DNA of 64,000 bases from Aquiflexum sp. TKW24L (GCF_023502205.1 NZ_JAMFLG010000008.1:62001-126000); one strand, 5' to 3'. Numbered from the stretch's first letter, positions 26,453 through 35,182 are shown. Made by a program: numbers and translations. Notes: generated from the sequence alone by a model not told the origin.

Positions 26453-27565
26453 ATGCAGCATTCAGACATTATTATTATTGGCGGAGGGTTGGGGGGATTG
26501 ATTGCTGCACACCATTTGGCAAAAAACGGAAGGGAGGTTTTGCTCATTGAAAAAAAAACTTACCCTTTCCACCGTGTCTGCGGAGAATATATTTCCAATG
26601 AAGTCAAAGATTTTTTACTCAAGGAAAATCTATTCCCACAGGAAATAGGTCCTTCCGTCATCACCAAGTTTCAGCTGAGTTCTATTAAGGGAAATGTAGC
26701 CAATATGCCCTTGGACCTTGGAGGCTTTGGCATCAGCAGGTACTCGTTTGATTTGTTTTTGTACCAAAAAGCAACAGCTGTCGGCGTAAAATTCCTGCTC
26801 CAAACGCAGGTTGAGGAAGTTGGATTTGAGCCAAAAGAAAACAGGTTTTTTCTCAAACTCAACAAAGGAAATTCCATGACAGCCAACCATGTCATCGGGG
26901 CTTTTGGCAAGCGGTCCAAAGTGGATAAGGCCATGGACAGGCCATTTATGCATCAGCGGAGCCCATTTATCGGAGTCAAATACCACGTCAAAACGGACTT
27001 TGATCCGAATACCGTCGCCCTGCATAATTTTGAGGGAGGATATTGCGGCATCAACCAAGTGGAAAATGGGGTTTCCAATCTTTGCTACCTGGGTTCCAAA
27101 AAGCAACTCCGTCAATATGGAAGCATCCCTGAAATGGAAAAAGAAGTGCTCTATAAAAATCCCCATCTCAGGCAGATTTTCCTGAACAGCGAATTCCTTT
27201 TTGACAAACCGGAAGTCATCAATGAGATCAATTTTTCACCCAAGCAGCCGGTCGAAGACCATATCCTGATGGTCGGTGATGCTGCAGGGTTGATTACCCC
27301 GCTCTGTGGTAATGGCATGGCAATCGCGATCCACACAGGCAAATTGGCTGCTGAAGCCATTCTTCAGAATCAAGATAGAAGACAAATTGAAAGCCAATAC
27401 CGCAGGCAATGGACCCTTATTTTCAAAACCAGGTTGTGGATCGGCAGAAAAGTGCAGTGGCTTTTTGGGTCAAAAACAGTTTCAGAATTTTCGGTTGGCC
27501 TAATCAAAAGTTCCCCTTTTGTGGCAAAAGAGATTATGAAAAGGACGCATGGGGAAAGATTCTAA
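26453..27565 (+). CDS. FAD-dependent oxidoreductase (geranylgeranyl reductase/aromatic hydroxylase-like) of the type III PKS cluster
   Basis: 370 residues. N-terminal Rossmann fold DIIIIGGGLGGLIAAHHLAKNG with the FAD motif and LLIEKKTYPFHRVCGE. A second conserved FAD motif lies at HILMVGDAAGLITPLCGNGMAIAIH (GD motif). This is the pattern of flavoprotein monooxygenases and geranylgeranyl-reductase-like enzymes. It starts the group FAD enzyme, UbiA prenyltransferase (opposite strand), type III PKS and methyltransferase, so it probably hydroxylates, oxidises or reduces the polyketide or its prenyl chain (inference). Start ATG 26453 lies 124 bp from the divergent metalloprotease start. Confidence 0.88.
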   Translation: MQHSDIIIIGGGLGGLIAAHHLAKNGREVLLIEKKTYPFHRVCGEYISNEVKDFLLKENLFPQEIGPSVITKFQLSSIKGNVANMPLDLGGFGISRYSFDLFLYQKATAVGVKFLLQTQVEEVGFEPKENRFFLKLNKGNSMTANHVIGAFGKRSKVDKAMDRPFMHQRSPFIGVKYHVKTDFDPNTVALHNFEGGYCGINQVENGVSNLCYLGSKKQLRQYGSIPEMEKEVLYKNPHLRQIFLNSEFLFDKPEVINEINFSPKQPVEDHILMVGDAAGLITPLCGNGMAIAIHTGKLAAEAILQNQDRRQIESQYRRQWTLIFKTRLWIGRKVQWLFGSKTVSEFSVGLIKSSPFVAKEIMKRTHGERF

Positions 27566-27588
27566 TTTTTGATTTGAGATTTGAGATT

Positions 27589-28482
27589 TCACCCAAGAGC
27601 CTGCAAAATCTGTGTATTCTCCAAGAAATACCAAGCAAAGAAGATATTCAGGGCGATGGCAGAAATCCTGTTCATCCACATGGTCCAAGAGTAAGTAGTG
27701 TATTTTTCTTGGTCCTTGCGAACAAATGAAAACCAAACGAAGAAATAGAGAATTACCGGAAGCATCGCAGCTAGGAAACCATAAAAGGCGCTTTCCTGAT
27801 TTCTGCTTAGGAAAAACCAGCTGAAGCAGATTCCTGTTACCAAAAACCAGATGCTTGAAAAAGCAAACGTTCCTTTTTTGCCCAGTTTCAGGCTCAAAGT
27901 AATATCCCCTCTTTTTGCATCTTCTTCATGTTGATAGACTTGGGTCAGGGGATAAGAACCCCACAGCATCAGACTGGACAGCAAGCCCGGAATCAAGACG
28001 TGGCTTTTGGTAAAAACCTCCCAACCAAAATCACTCAATCCCGCATAAGCCATGCAGAAGGTGAAGCAGCCCTGAAAGAAACCTGCCACAATCCAACTTA
28101 CATAGGCATACTTTTTGAGTCGGATAGTGGGATGGCTGTAAGCCATGGACACGAGGCTATACACGAGCAGCATGCTGCTGAATTGCCAATTGATTATCAG
28201 TCCAAGCCCTAGAGAGATTACAAAAAATAAAAGGGATAGAAAATACAGTCCATTGCTTACTTTTGGAGGATTGCGCAAGCCCCCGATGCTTTTTTCGTCC
28301 TTGTCAAAATACGAATTATAGCCATTGCTGGAAGGGTAGAGAAATAAGTGTAGGGCAACAAGAACAATCAGCATCCTTTCGGGATTATGATTGGGTGTAA
28401 AGGCCAAAGCAAAAATGAATATCGGAAGGAGATAGAAGGAAAATGGAATTCTGAGGTGTTTCCAACTGGATAATTTAAACAT
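27589..28482 (-). CDS. UbiA-family prenyltransferase
   Basis: 297 residues, polytopic membrane protein (about eight helices, e.g. FLYPSSNGYNSYFD at the first Asp-rich site). The two UbiA prenyl-diphosphate/Mg sites are recognisable: NSYFDKDEKSIGG (Asn56, Asp60, Asp62) and QHEEDAKRGD (Asp188, Asp193). By family knowledge these enzymes move a prenyl group to an aromatic or other acceptor. The gene is convergent with the flavoprotein gene (23 bp between stops) and divergent from the type III PKS gene (88 bp between starts), which suggests transfer of a prenyl chain to a polyketide phenol or a related acceptor (inference). Confidence 0.9.
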   Translation of the reverse strand: MFKLSSWKHLRIPFSFYLLPIFIFALAFTPNHNPERMLIVLVALHLFLYPSSNGYNSYFDKDEKSIGGLRNPPKVSNGLYFLSLLFFVISLGLGLIINWQFSSMLLVYSLVSMAYSHPTIRLKKYAYVSWIVAGFFQGCFTFCMAYAGLSDFGWEVFTKSHVLIPGLLSSLMLWGSYPLTQVYQHEEDAKRGDITLSLKLGKKGTFAFSSIWFLVTGICFSWFFLSRNQESAFYGFLAAMLPVILYFFVWFSFVRKDQEKYTTYSWTMWMNRISAIALNIFFAWYFLENTQILQALG

Positions 28483-28570
28483 AAATAAATTAGATTTTTA
28501 ACTTTTAGGACAAGGGATAATTATCTTTCGGGTATACCAAGTTAGAAAAAATAAGTGTAACTTAAACTTA

Positions 28571-29647
28571 ATGAACAACCACATTGTAAGCATTGGCACA
28601 GCCAATCCTGGAAATCCGGTATCCCAAATTCAGATTGGGGAATTTATGAAAATGGCTCATGGATTGGATGTTCAGGAATCAAGGAAACTGAACTTTGTGT
28701 ACCAAAAAACAGGAATCGAAAATAGATTCAGTGTCATCGACGATTTCAACTATACAGATCCTAAAAAGTTCAGTTTTTTTCCTAACAACCGGGATTTAGA
28801 ACCATTTCCTTCTACCAAAAAGAGGATGGGACTTTTTGAAAAATCCGCTTTGTCACTTGCTTCCGGAGCCATCGATGATTGCCTTTCGAATACACATATT
28901 CAAACCCATGAAATTACACATTTGATTTTAGTCTCTTGTACAGGGATGTTTGCCCCGGGGTTGGATTTGGAGATTATTCACGCAATGGGATTCCGCAATG
29001 ACATCGAACGCTATGCTATTCATTTTATGGGATGCTATGCGGCTTTCAATGCCCTCAAATTGGCAGACCGCATTTGTGACAGCGATCCTGCTGCCAAGGT
29101 GCTTGTGCTCGCGATTGAGTTATGCACCATCCATTTTCAGAAGGACTATACGGAGGACAATCTCTTGGCAAATGCTATTTTCGGTGATGGAGCTGCTGCG
29201 GCTTTGATAAGACGCCAACCGGTCGGATTGAAGATCAAAAAGTACCATAGCCGTGTTTTCAAAGAAGGAGAAAGTGACATGGCTTGGTCGATCGGGGACT
29301 TTGGGTTTGAAATGAGATTGAGCAAATATGTGCCCGATTTGCTCCATAAGGGTTTGAGTGAAATTCTGGGATACCTTGAAGAAGTATTTCAGTTGTCCAA
29401 AATCAAACACTTTGCCATCCATCCCGGAGGTAAGCAGATTCTTCAGAAAGTAGAAACTGCTTTTCAGATTTTACCCAACCAAAATTTGCACTCCCACCAG
29501 GTATTACAAGCTTATGGCAACATGTCCTCGGCTACCATTCTCTTTGTCCTCAAAAAATGGCTTCTAGATTCTGAGTCCAAGGGTGACATTTTGGCTATGG
29601 GTTTTGGCCCCGGATTAACATTGGAGACCCTCTTGCTGGAGAAATAA
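28571..29647 (+). CDS. Type III polyketide synthase
   Basis: Chalcone/stilbene-synthase-like homodimeric enzyme that condenses malonyl-CoA onto an acyl-CoA starter to make alkyl-resorcinol, pyrone or phloroglucinol products. 358 residues. The catalytic triad is complete: Cys155 (HFMGCYAAFNALKLAD), His284 (FAIHPGGKQIL) and Asn317 (YGNMSSATILFVL). The signature end GFGPGLTLE is present. Overlaps the methyltransferase gene by one base (TAATG), so they are co-translated. Starter and chain length cannot be predicted from the sequence. Confidence 0.95.
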   Translation: MNNHIVSIGTANPGNPVSQIQIGEFMKMAHGLDVQESRKLNFVYQKTGIENRFSVIDDFNYTDPKKFSFFPNNRDLEPFPSTKKRMGLFEKSALSLASGAIDDCLSNTHIQTHEITHLILVSCTGMFAPGLDLEIIHAMGFRNDIERYAIHFMGCYAAFNALKLADRICDSDPAAKVLVLAIELCTIHFQKDYTEDNLLANAIFGDGAAAALIRRQPVGLKIKKYHSRVFKEGESDMAWSIGDFGFEMRLSKYVPDLLHKGLSEILGYLEEVFQLSKIKHFAIHPGGKQILQKVETAFQILPNQNLHSHQVLQAYGNMSSATILFVLKKWLLDSESKGDILAMGFGPGLTLETLLLEK

Positions 29648-30354
29648 TGGGAAAGTTCGATCAGCGCTGCTACGACAAAGAGATCATGGATGACCTGGAA
29701 GTTGGGGGAGAAATTCTGAAGCAGACATTGCGCGAGCTCCGCACCATCAACCGTTTTTTGGGTGGCAATCATGTCACTACTTCTGGTCTAAAGATCCTCT
29801 TGAGCAAAGACAAAACTCGTGAATATACCATCGCTGACATTGGCTGTGGTGGCGGTGATATGCTCAGGGTTATGGCAGATTGGACTTTAAAACACGGTAT
29901 CAAATGTAAATTCCTGGGAGTAGATGCCAACGAGCATACGATCGGGATGGCAAAAGCGAACCTAAAAAATTATTCTAATATCAGTTTTTTGACCCAAAAT
30001 ATATTTGACAAAGAATTTGAAAAAATCAAAGTTGATGTGGTTACGTGCACACTTTTTACCCATCATTTCAACGATGAGGAACTTATTTTTCTGTTGAGGG
30101 TTTTTAAAAAGAGCGCCTCTTTGGGTATGGTCATCAATGACCTACACCGCCATCCTTTGGCTTATTACAGCATTAGACTGTTGACGGCTTTATTTTCCAG
30201 ATCCCCCATGGTTCAAAATGACGGACCACTTTCAGTTCTCAGAGGTTTTACACGCAAAGACATTAAGCGTGTATTGCAAAAATCCGGTATGGGAGCTTTT
30301 CAAATCCAATGGAATTGGGCCTTCCGATGGCGGGTAATTTGCAGATTCAATTAA
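29647..30354 (+). CDS. Class I SAM-dependent methyltransferase of the type III PKS cluster
   Basis: 235 residues. SAM-binding motif I TIADIGCGGGDMLRVMAD near residue 65, acidic residue after the second strand in FLGVDANEHTIGMAK, and a post-motif DVVTCTLFTHHF. The gene begins on the last base of the PKS stop codon, so it very likely methylates the PKS product (O- or C-methylation not distinguishable). A similar PKS plus methyltransferase plus flavoprotein set makes methylated phenolic lipids in Streptomyces (srsABC). Confidence 0.9.
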   Translation: MGKFDQRCYDKEIMDDLEVGGEILKQTLRELRTINRFLGGNHVTTSGLKILLSKDKTREYTIADIGCGGGDMLRVMADWTLKHGIKCKFLGVDANEHTIGMAKANLKNYSNISFLTQNIFDKEFEKIKVDVVTCTLFTHHFNDEELIFLLRVFKKSASLGMVINDLHRHPLAYYSIRLLTALFSRSPMVQNDGPLSVLRGFTRKDIKRVLQKSGMGAFQIQWNWAFRWRVICRFN

Positions 30355-30360
30355 ATTTGC
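30353..30360 (+). promoter_or_regulatory. Possible -7 box (TAAATTTG) for the MscS gene
   Basis: TAAATTTG 37 bp before the ATG at 30398, overlapping the end of the methyltransferase gene. Match to the Bacteroidota TAnnTTTG element; no well-spaced -33 box seen. Confidence 0.35.
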
Positions 30361-30397
30361 GTCAAAATCATATTGAAAAACAAAAATTTAATTTCGC

Positions 30398-31246
30398 ATG
30401 GAAGAGTATGGAATTGATTTAAAGACCTTGGATTTAATCAAACAACAAGCTATTGATCTTGCTTTCAAGGTTGGGCCAAAGCTTATACTTGGTGTTATCA
30501 TTTACCTGATTGGTCGGTACATGATTGGATTTGTCCAAAAGGTCATGGGCAAGGCTTTTGAAAAATCTGATGTAGATGCATCCCTTGCCACTTTTCTAAA
30601 AAGCTTCGCCAAAGCGATACTTTGGGTATTGTTGCTCATCAGCATTGCCACCACCATGGGTGTGGAAATGACTTCTTTCGTGGCTATTCTTGGTGCGGCA
30701 GGTTTGGCCATAGGTCTTGCTTTGCAGGGTTCATTGGCAAATTTTGCAGGAGGTGTTTTGATCCTGATGTTTAAACCTTTCAAAGTTGGTGACACCGTTG
30801 AGGCCCAAGGGACCACCGGTGAAATAGAAGGTATTGACATATTATATACCAAAATCCGAAATTTTGACAACAAGCTTGTCACAGTTCCTAATGGGGTTCT
30901 TGCCAATAACCTGATCGTCAACTATTCCCAAAAGCCAACAAGAAGGGTAGATATGAAAGTCGGTGTAGCTTATGGAACAGACATCAAAAAAACCCGGGAA
31001 ATCATACTTGGTGTTTTGGCCAAAGATGAACGGATTCACCAGGAACCTGCTGCGACGGTTTTTTTCGGTAACTTTGGTGACAACTCACTAGACCTCACCA
31101 TCAGGTGTTGGGCTGATACAGGTAACCTGTGGCCGGTGTATTGGGAAAATATGGAAGCAATAAAGGAGGCATTTGAGGAAAATGAGATAGGGATTCCATT
31201 TCCACAAAGAGATGTACATCATTATTATCCTCAAGGTAAAGAATAA
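30398..31246 (+). CDS. Small-conductance mechanosensitive channel (MscS family)
   Basis: 282 residues. Three membrane segments: about residues 25-45, 60-85 (ILWVLLLISIATTMGV) and the pore helix TM3 FVAILGAAGLAIGLALQGSLANFAGG, the diagnostic Gly/Ala-rich motif. It is followed by the beta domain GVLILMFKPFKVGDTVEAQGTTGEIEGI and the conserved TVPNGVLANNLIVNYSQKPTRR. Acts as a tension-gated inner-membrane valve releasing solutes under hypo-osmotic shock. Own terminator follows. Confidence 0.95.
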   Translation: MEEYGIDLKTLDLIKQQAIDLAFKVGPKLILGVIIYLIGRYMIGFVQKVMGKAFEKSDVDASLATFLKSFAKAILWVLLLISIATTMGVEMTSFVAILGAAGLAIGLALQGSLANFAGGVLILMFKPFKVGDTVEAQGTTGEIEGIDILYTKIRNFDNKLVTVPNGVLANNLIVNYSQKPTRRVDMKVGVAYGTDIKKTREIILGVLAKDERIHQEPAATVFFGNFGDNSLDLTIRCWADTGNLWPVYWENMEAIKEAFEENEIGIPFPQRDVHHYYPQGKE

Positions 31247-31275
31247 AAAAAGGCCGGAAATTCCGGCCTTTCTTA
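31247..31275 (+). terminator. Rho-independent terminator of the MscS gene
   Basis: AAAGGCCGGAA and TTCCGGCCTTT arms immediately after the stop codon, with a T-rich tail. Confidence 0.9.
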
Positions 31276-31370
31276 TTTTATCAATATCCTATTCAAACAT
31301 AATTCAAGAAGATCATTTTGAAATTCAAGACTTTAATCCGGTGACTGTTGTCTGTGGACTATGAACTTCT

Positions 31371-32210
31371 TCAATCAAATTCCACAGGAACCGTTTTTCC
31401 ATTATGCGAAACTGTAGCAAACTTGTCACAATCACCGTTACCATAATCCACCACAAATTTTGAATCGGGATCCAAGGTCAATTCCACTAATCCGGAAGAT
31501 GGCACCCAATTTCCTTTGTCGGTGCAGGATTGGATAAAAATGAGCTTTCTCTCAATGCTTGTCCTAAATGGGATACCAAGTCTAGTCCTGCCTCCGGCAC
31601 CACCAGTCACCTCGAGTTTAAATCCATTTGAGTCCATTGGTAGGAATAGTCTCTTAATATGTTCTCCTTCTAAAGTCGCAAATGTTCCATCCGGCCAGGT
31701 AACTTTTCCGGCAGAAATAACTGTTTGGAACAAGAAAAACTTTCCTTCGGCATTGAACCCTTCGTGGATGAGCCTACGTCGTCCCTCTATTTTGAGCCCG
31801 TTGACCTCATAGCCATCAAATGCCAAGGTGATTTCTGTTCCTGACTCAAAGGAAAGCGCAGAATAATAAATCATGATTTTGCCTTTTCGGGTGATTCCTT
31901 TGGGGCTTTTACAGCCAGCTCCGAAATTGATGACGATTGATTTGTTGTTAGGGAAAAAATCAACTTTTGTATCCGCGCAAAAATCGCTTTGGATATCCAT
32001 GTTGGTTCTAAGACCAAGACCGTTGCTTTGCATCGCAGAGAGGGTAAAAAAGTCTGCTTCATCAAAAGCGGCATTAACCTGTGCCTCTTCGTTTAGAACT
32101 GCAGTGTCCTGTTGGGGCAATAGTTCTTCTGTTTGTTCACAAGAAAAAATCAAAAAGATCATTCCTAGGGCAAACAGGAAAGTAGGGATTTGTGGGTGTT
32201 TTACTTTCAT
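31371..32210 (-). CDS. Hypothetical lipoprotein
   Basis: 279 residues. N-terminal lipoprotein signal (TFLFALGMIFLIFSC, Cys about residue 24), then an acidic linker. The rest is rich in Gly and beta-type alternation (KSIVINFGAGCKSPKGITRKGKIMIYYS, KFVVDYGNGDCDKFATVSHNGKTVP), with Cys pairs that may form disulfides. I recognise no family. It is the last gene of a minus-strand group (32898 to 31371) with a small protein and an exported OB-fold-like protein upstream. Confidence 0.7.
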   Translation of the reverse strand: MKVKHPQIPTFLFALGMIFLIFSCEQTEELLPQQDTAVLNEEAQVNAAFDEADFFTLSAMQSNGLGLRTNMDIQSDFCADTKVDFFPNNKSIVINFGAGCKSPKGITRKGKIMIYYSALSFESGTEITLAFDGYEVNGLKIEGRRRLIHEGFNAEGKFFLFQTVISAGKVTWPDGTFATLEGEHIKRLFLPMDSNGFKLEVTGGAGGRTRLGIPFRTSIERKLIFIQSCTDKGNWVPSSGLVELTLDPDSKFVVDYGNGDCDKFATVSHNGKTVPVEFD

Positions 32211-32257
32211 GGGGATTAAGTTTTATCCCTGAAAGTAAAGCAAAAAAAATCGATTGA

Positions 32258-32443
32258 TTATTCAGTTGACGATGAATTTTTTGATGTTTTTTTCGGGTTA
32301 GGCTTTGAATCTGAGGCACATCCAATATTTTTGGTAAGAGATACATTTTCAGGTATACCACCGAATCCTTCCGAAAAGTCCCATTCTGATGCCAATTCTT
32401 CATTTTCACTTTTTATCTCTTTTGTTACCTTTTTTTGAGCCAT
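32258..32443 (-). CDS. Small hypothetical protein with a Gly/Cys C-terminal motif
   Basis: 61 residues, ATG 32443. N-terminal half is charged (KKVTKEIKSENEEL), then WDFSEGFGGIPENVSLT KNIGC, then a Ser/Lys/Pro tail. The gene lies 11 bp after the exported protein gene and 47 bp before the lipoprotein gene, all on the minus strand, so translation coupling is likely. Not recognised; a short peptide with a charged leader-like half and a Gly-rich core is also the shape of some modified-peptide precursors, but no maturation enzyme lies nearby, so this is only a possibility. Confidence 0.6.
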   Translation of the reverse strand: MAQKKVTKEIKSENEELASEWDFSEGFGGIPENVSLTKNIGCASDSKPNPKKTSKNSSSTE

Positions 32444-32454
32444 AGCTAACTTTC

Positions 32455-32898
32455 TCAGTTCGTTATTTCTGCATCCAAGAGGATGAAGTTCAACTCATCT
32501 ATATCCGTCTCGTTGAGTTTAAGTTTGCCTTTGATGGTAATGATTTCGTCCACATTGATTCTCTTGGCAGGTTTCTTTTTGAGATAAGCCACCACGATAC
32601 TTTCCGGACCCGCTCCACCGCAAAAGAAGCATTCTGCATTTGGGAATTTGGACAAAACCGCATAGTTGGATGTGGCCATATCCAAAGGAATGTAGAATCC
32701 GGTAACCGATACCTCTTTTCCTTCGAAGGCTTTCAGTTCGTCAGGGAATATCGGATAGAGAAAATACATTCCAAATTCCCTGTTCAATTTCTCCACAAAC
32801 CTGGTTTTGGTAAACATGCCCCACATGTCCAAGGGCTTTTGTTGGGCACTAGCTCCAAACACTAATATGGCCAAAGCCAAAATCATCCATTTTTTCAT
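32455..32898 (-). CDS. Exported hypothetical protein (DUF3299-like, OB-fold pattern)
   Basis: 147 residues from ATG 32898. Signal peptide MKKWMILALAILVFGASA. The core has FEGKEVSVTGFYIPLD, then NAECFFCGGAGPESIVVAYL, a conserved Cys-x-x-Cys pair followed by Gly-Gly, and INVDEIITIKGKLKLN. The pattern resembles DUF3299-type periplasmic proteins that look like OB folds. Function unknown; the CxxC might bind a metal or a cofactor (inference). Confidence 0.72.
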   Translation of the reverse strand: MKKWMILALAILVFGASAQQKPLDMWGMFTKTRFVEKLNREFGMYFLYPIFPDELKAFEGKEVSVTGFYIPLDMATSNYAVLSKFPNAECFFCGGAGPESIVVAYLKKKPAKRINVDEIITIKGKLKLNETDIDELNFILLDAEITN

Positions 32899-33082
32899 AT
32901 TCAATGATGCATGCGGTAAATTATTGAGATTTATAAAAATACCTATTTATATCTTTCCAAACCTTCTGCAAAGTGAAAACACCTGCTTTTTGATATGGTT
33001 CAATTCATCCGATATTTTACGAATGTGGCCTTCTCTACCTTTTAATTTTAGCCCTGCGAGATTCTTTTGGTATCTTTAGGCC

Positions 33083-34840
33083 ATGGATATAGTTTACGGT
33101 ACGGAGGATATAATAGGTTTACTTGCCAAGGCAAAAAGAAAAAGCATAGTGCTTTCTTTGGTAAGGTTATCCATTTTTTTTGTGATGGCAGCTGCGTTTA
33201 TTGTTGGTATTACAGATAGACCCATTTTTTTATTGGTGTTTTTAGTCTCGCTTGCAGGTTTTCTGTATCTCATTCTACTTTTCAATCAAAACAGGGATAA
33301 AACTGATTTTTTGGAAGAGTTGGTAAAAATGGAGCAGGAGAAAACCAAAAGAGCCTTGCGAAATCTTCTGGGTTTTGACACCGGATCAGAATTCATGGAC
33401 AAAGCCCATCCTTTCTCCAGTGATTTGGATCTTTTCGGCAGCCATTCTTTATTCCAATTGCTCAACCACACTGTCAATAAAGGAGGAAAAGCCAAATTGG
33501 CTTCATGGTTATTGGCTGATATTCATGAGGACATGTTCATGTCGAGGTTTGGTGCAGTTAAAGAACTCAGCCAAAACCCCGGTTTTTTATCTTCATTTGA
33601 AGCCACCGGAAGGGCATTTATCAAAGAGGAAAAGTCCAAAATGGGATTTTACAATTGGCTAAAGAAACCGGAAAACTGGCTCCCTATAAACTATCTGCCT
33701 TTGGTCATCGGTCCTGTGGGAGGAAGTATTTTACTTTTTTTGGCCGCGGTTGGAATGATTCCCCCAGTATGGATTGGAGCATGGATTGTATTGGGAATAT
33801 TGTCCCTAACACTGGTTTTGAAGCCACTGCAGGAAGCCTCCAAAGTTTTTCCAAACCAAGGTGATATCAAGACTTTTGGGAAATGGGCTTTATTGATTGA
33901 AAACGCTGACTTTTCAGATTCCTTTTTACATTCACTCAAAGCACCTATCAAAAATGAAGGGTTTACTGCTTCTAAAGTTTTGAAATCTTTAGAACAAAAG
34001 TCCTTTATGCTCCAAAACAGGATCAACCTGATGTTTGTGATTTTCAACCTGATTTTCTGGATTGACTTTTTTCTGCTTTGGAGAGCTGAAATCTGGCGTA
34101 AGAAATTTGGCAGTCACATTGCCGCATGGGAAGAATTATTTGATACCTGGCAGGTATTGGTTTCGCTTGGGACATTTACACATGAAGAACAAATAAGCGC
34201 TGTTCCCATTTGGTCAAAGGAAAAAATCATTGAAGTAAAAAATCTCAAACACCCTCTGATTGACAAGGAAAATGCTATTGGCAATGATTTTTCCATTGAC
34301 GAGGATACCAAGACAGTGTTACTGACCGGGTCAAACATGTCTGGAAAAACGACATTTATGAGAACACTCGGCATCAACATGGTCATGGCTAATATTGGTT
34401 TAAGTCCGATGGCAGATTCCTTTCTCCTTTATCCATTTCAGTTATTTACCAGCATGCGCAATTCTGATAATTTAGGAGAAAGCGTCAGCTCTTTCTATGC
34501 GGAGCTCTCCCGCATCAAACAGCTTTTATCCAAAGCCGAAAATGGAGAAACGGTCTTTTATTTACTAGATGAAATCCTAAAGGGCACCAATACCGCAGAC
34601 AGAATTATGGGTAGCGAGGCATTGATTAGACAGCTTGCGGCAAGCAACTGTAAAGGCATCATTTCCACCCATGATATAGAACTCAGTCAGCTAGACAAAA
34701 GTCTTGGTTATCTTATGAATAGAAGCTTTCACAGTGAAATTATGGACGACAAAATCCACTTTGATTACAAGCTTAAAGAAGGTCCATGCCCTAGTTTTAA
34801 TGCCCACAAACTCATGGAGCTGATGGGCATCAGATTTTAA
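33083..34840 (+). CDS. Membrane-anchored MutS-like ATPase
   Basis: 585 residues. The C-terminal third is a MutS-family ATPase: Walker A GSNMSGKTTF (about residues 416-425), FYLLDEILKGTNTADR (Walker B and signature), and STHDIELSQL (His switch). The N-terminal half has hydrophobic segments near residues 25-68, 205-250 and 320-340 instead of mismatch-recognition and connector domains. The clamp-like helices are also reduced. So it is not MutS1 or MutS2 but a membrane-bound homologue. Its substrate is unknown. It has its own upstream region next to the 32.9 kb group. Confidence 0.88.
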   Translation: MDIVYGTEDIIGLLAKAKRKSIVLSLVRLSIFFVMAAAFIVGITDRPIFLLVFLVSLAGFLYLILLFNQNRDKTDFLEELVKMEQEKTKRALRNLLGFDTGSEFMDKAHPFSSDLDLFGSHSLFQLLNHTVNKGGKAKLASWLLADIHEDMFMSRFGAVKELSQNPGFLSSFEATGRAFIKEEKSKMGFYNWLKKPENWLPINYLPLVIGPVGGSILLFLAAVGMIPPVWIGAWIVLGILSLTLVLKPLQEASKVFPNQGDIKTFGKWALLIENADFSDSFLHSLKAPIKNEGFTASKVLKSLEQKSFMLQNRINLMFVIFNLIFWIDFFLLWRAEIWRKKFGSHIAAWEELFDTWQVLVSLGTFTHEEQISAVPIWSKEKIIEVKNLKHPLIDKENAIGNDFSIDEDTKTVLLTGSNMSGKTTFMRTLGINMVMANIGLSPMADSFLLYPFQLFTSMRNSDNLGESVSSFYAELSRIKQLLSKAENGETVFYLLDEILKGTNTADRIMGSEALIRQLAASNCKGIISTHDIELSQLDKSLGYLMNRSFHSEIMDDKIHFDYKLKEGPCPSFNAHKLMELMGIRF

Positions 34841-34901
34841 AACAGGTGATTTTGGCATGATAGTTGGTTTAGTTGATAGGAAATCAATTGTTTAACTAAA
34901 C

Positions 34902-34909
34902 TAATTTTG
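34902..34909 (+). promoter_or_regulatory. Possible -7 box (TAATTTTG) for the small membrane protein gene
   Basis: TAATTTTG matches TAnnTTTG and ends two bases before the ATG at 34912, giving a leaderless-type arrangement. No clear -33 box. Confidence 0.4.
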
Positions 34910-34911
34910 CC

Positions 34912-35064
34912 ATGAGTTCAATCTTGTATTTAATTGCCGTCATTTTGGTTATCGGCTGGATCTTAGGATTCTTTGTGTACGCTGTAGGTAGTTTGATCCA
35001 TATTCTTCTTGTCTTGGCAGTTATTGCTATCCTCTTTAGATTAATTGGAGGCAGGTCAGTCTAG
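34912..35064 (+). CDS. Small membrane protein (lmo0937-like)
   Basis: 50 residues, almost entirely hydrophobic: two helices, SSILYLIAVILVIGWILGF and LIHILLVLAVIAILFRL, and a short end GGRSV. Matches the lmo0937-family small membrane protein pattern (WILGFF and LIHILLVIAIIAIL). Function is unknown; such proteins are often stress-induced. Too short for many gene callers. Preceded by a TAATTTTG box and followed by a strong terminator. Confidence 0.85.
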   Translation: MSSILYLIAVILVIGWILGFFVYAVGSLIHILLVLAVIAILFRLIGGRSV

Positions 35065-35090
35065 TATCTTAACTTATCCATTAATGATTT

Positions 35091-35115
35091 AGCCCTTTTC
35101 CAAGGGCTTTTTTTA
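35091..35115 (+). terminator. Rho-independent terminator of the small membrane protein gene
   Basis: AGCCCTT and AAGGGCT arms with a 4-base loop, followed by a T-run. Confidence 0.9.
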
Positions 35116-35182
35116 TTTACGGCAATCTGATTTCAGTTACCGCCATTTTTAACTTATTTTTGGACTTTCAACAAGGGATTCG

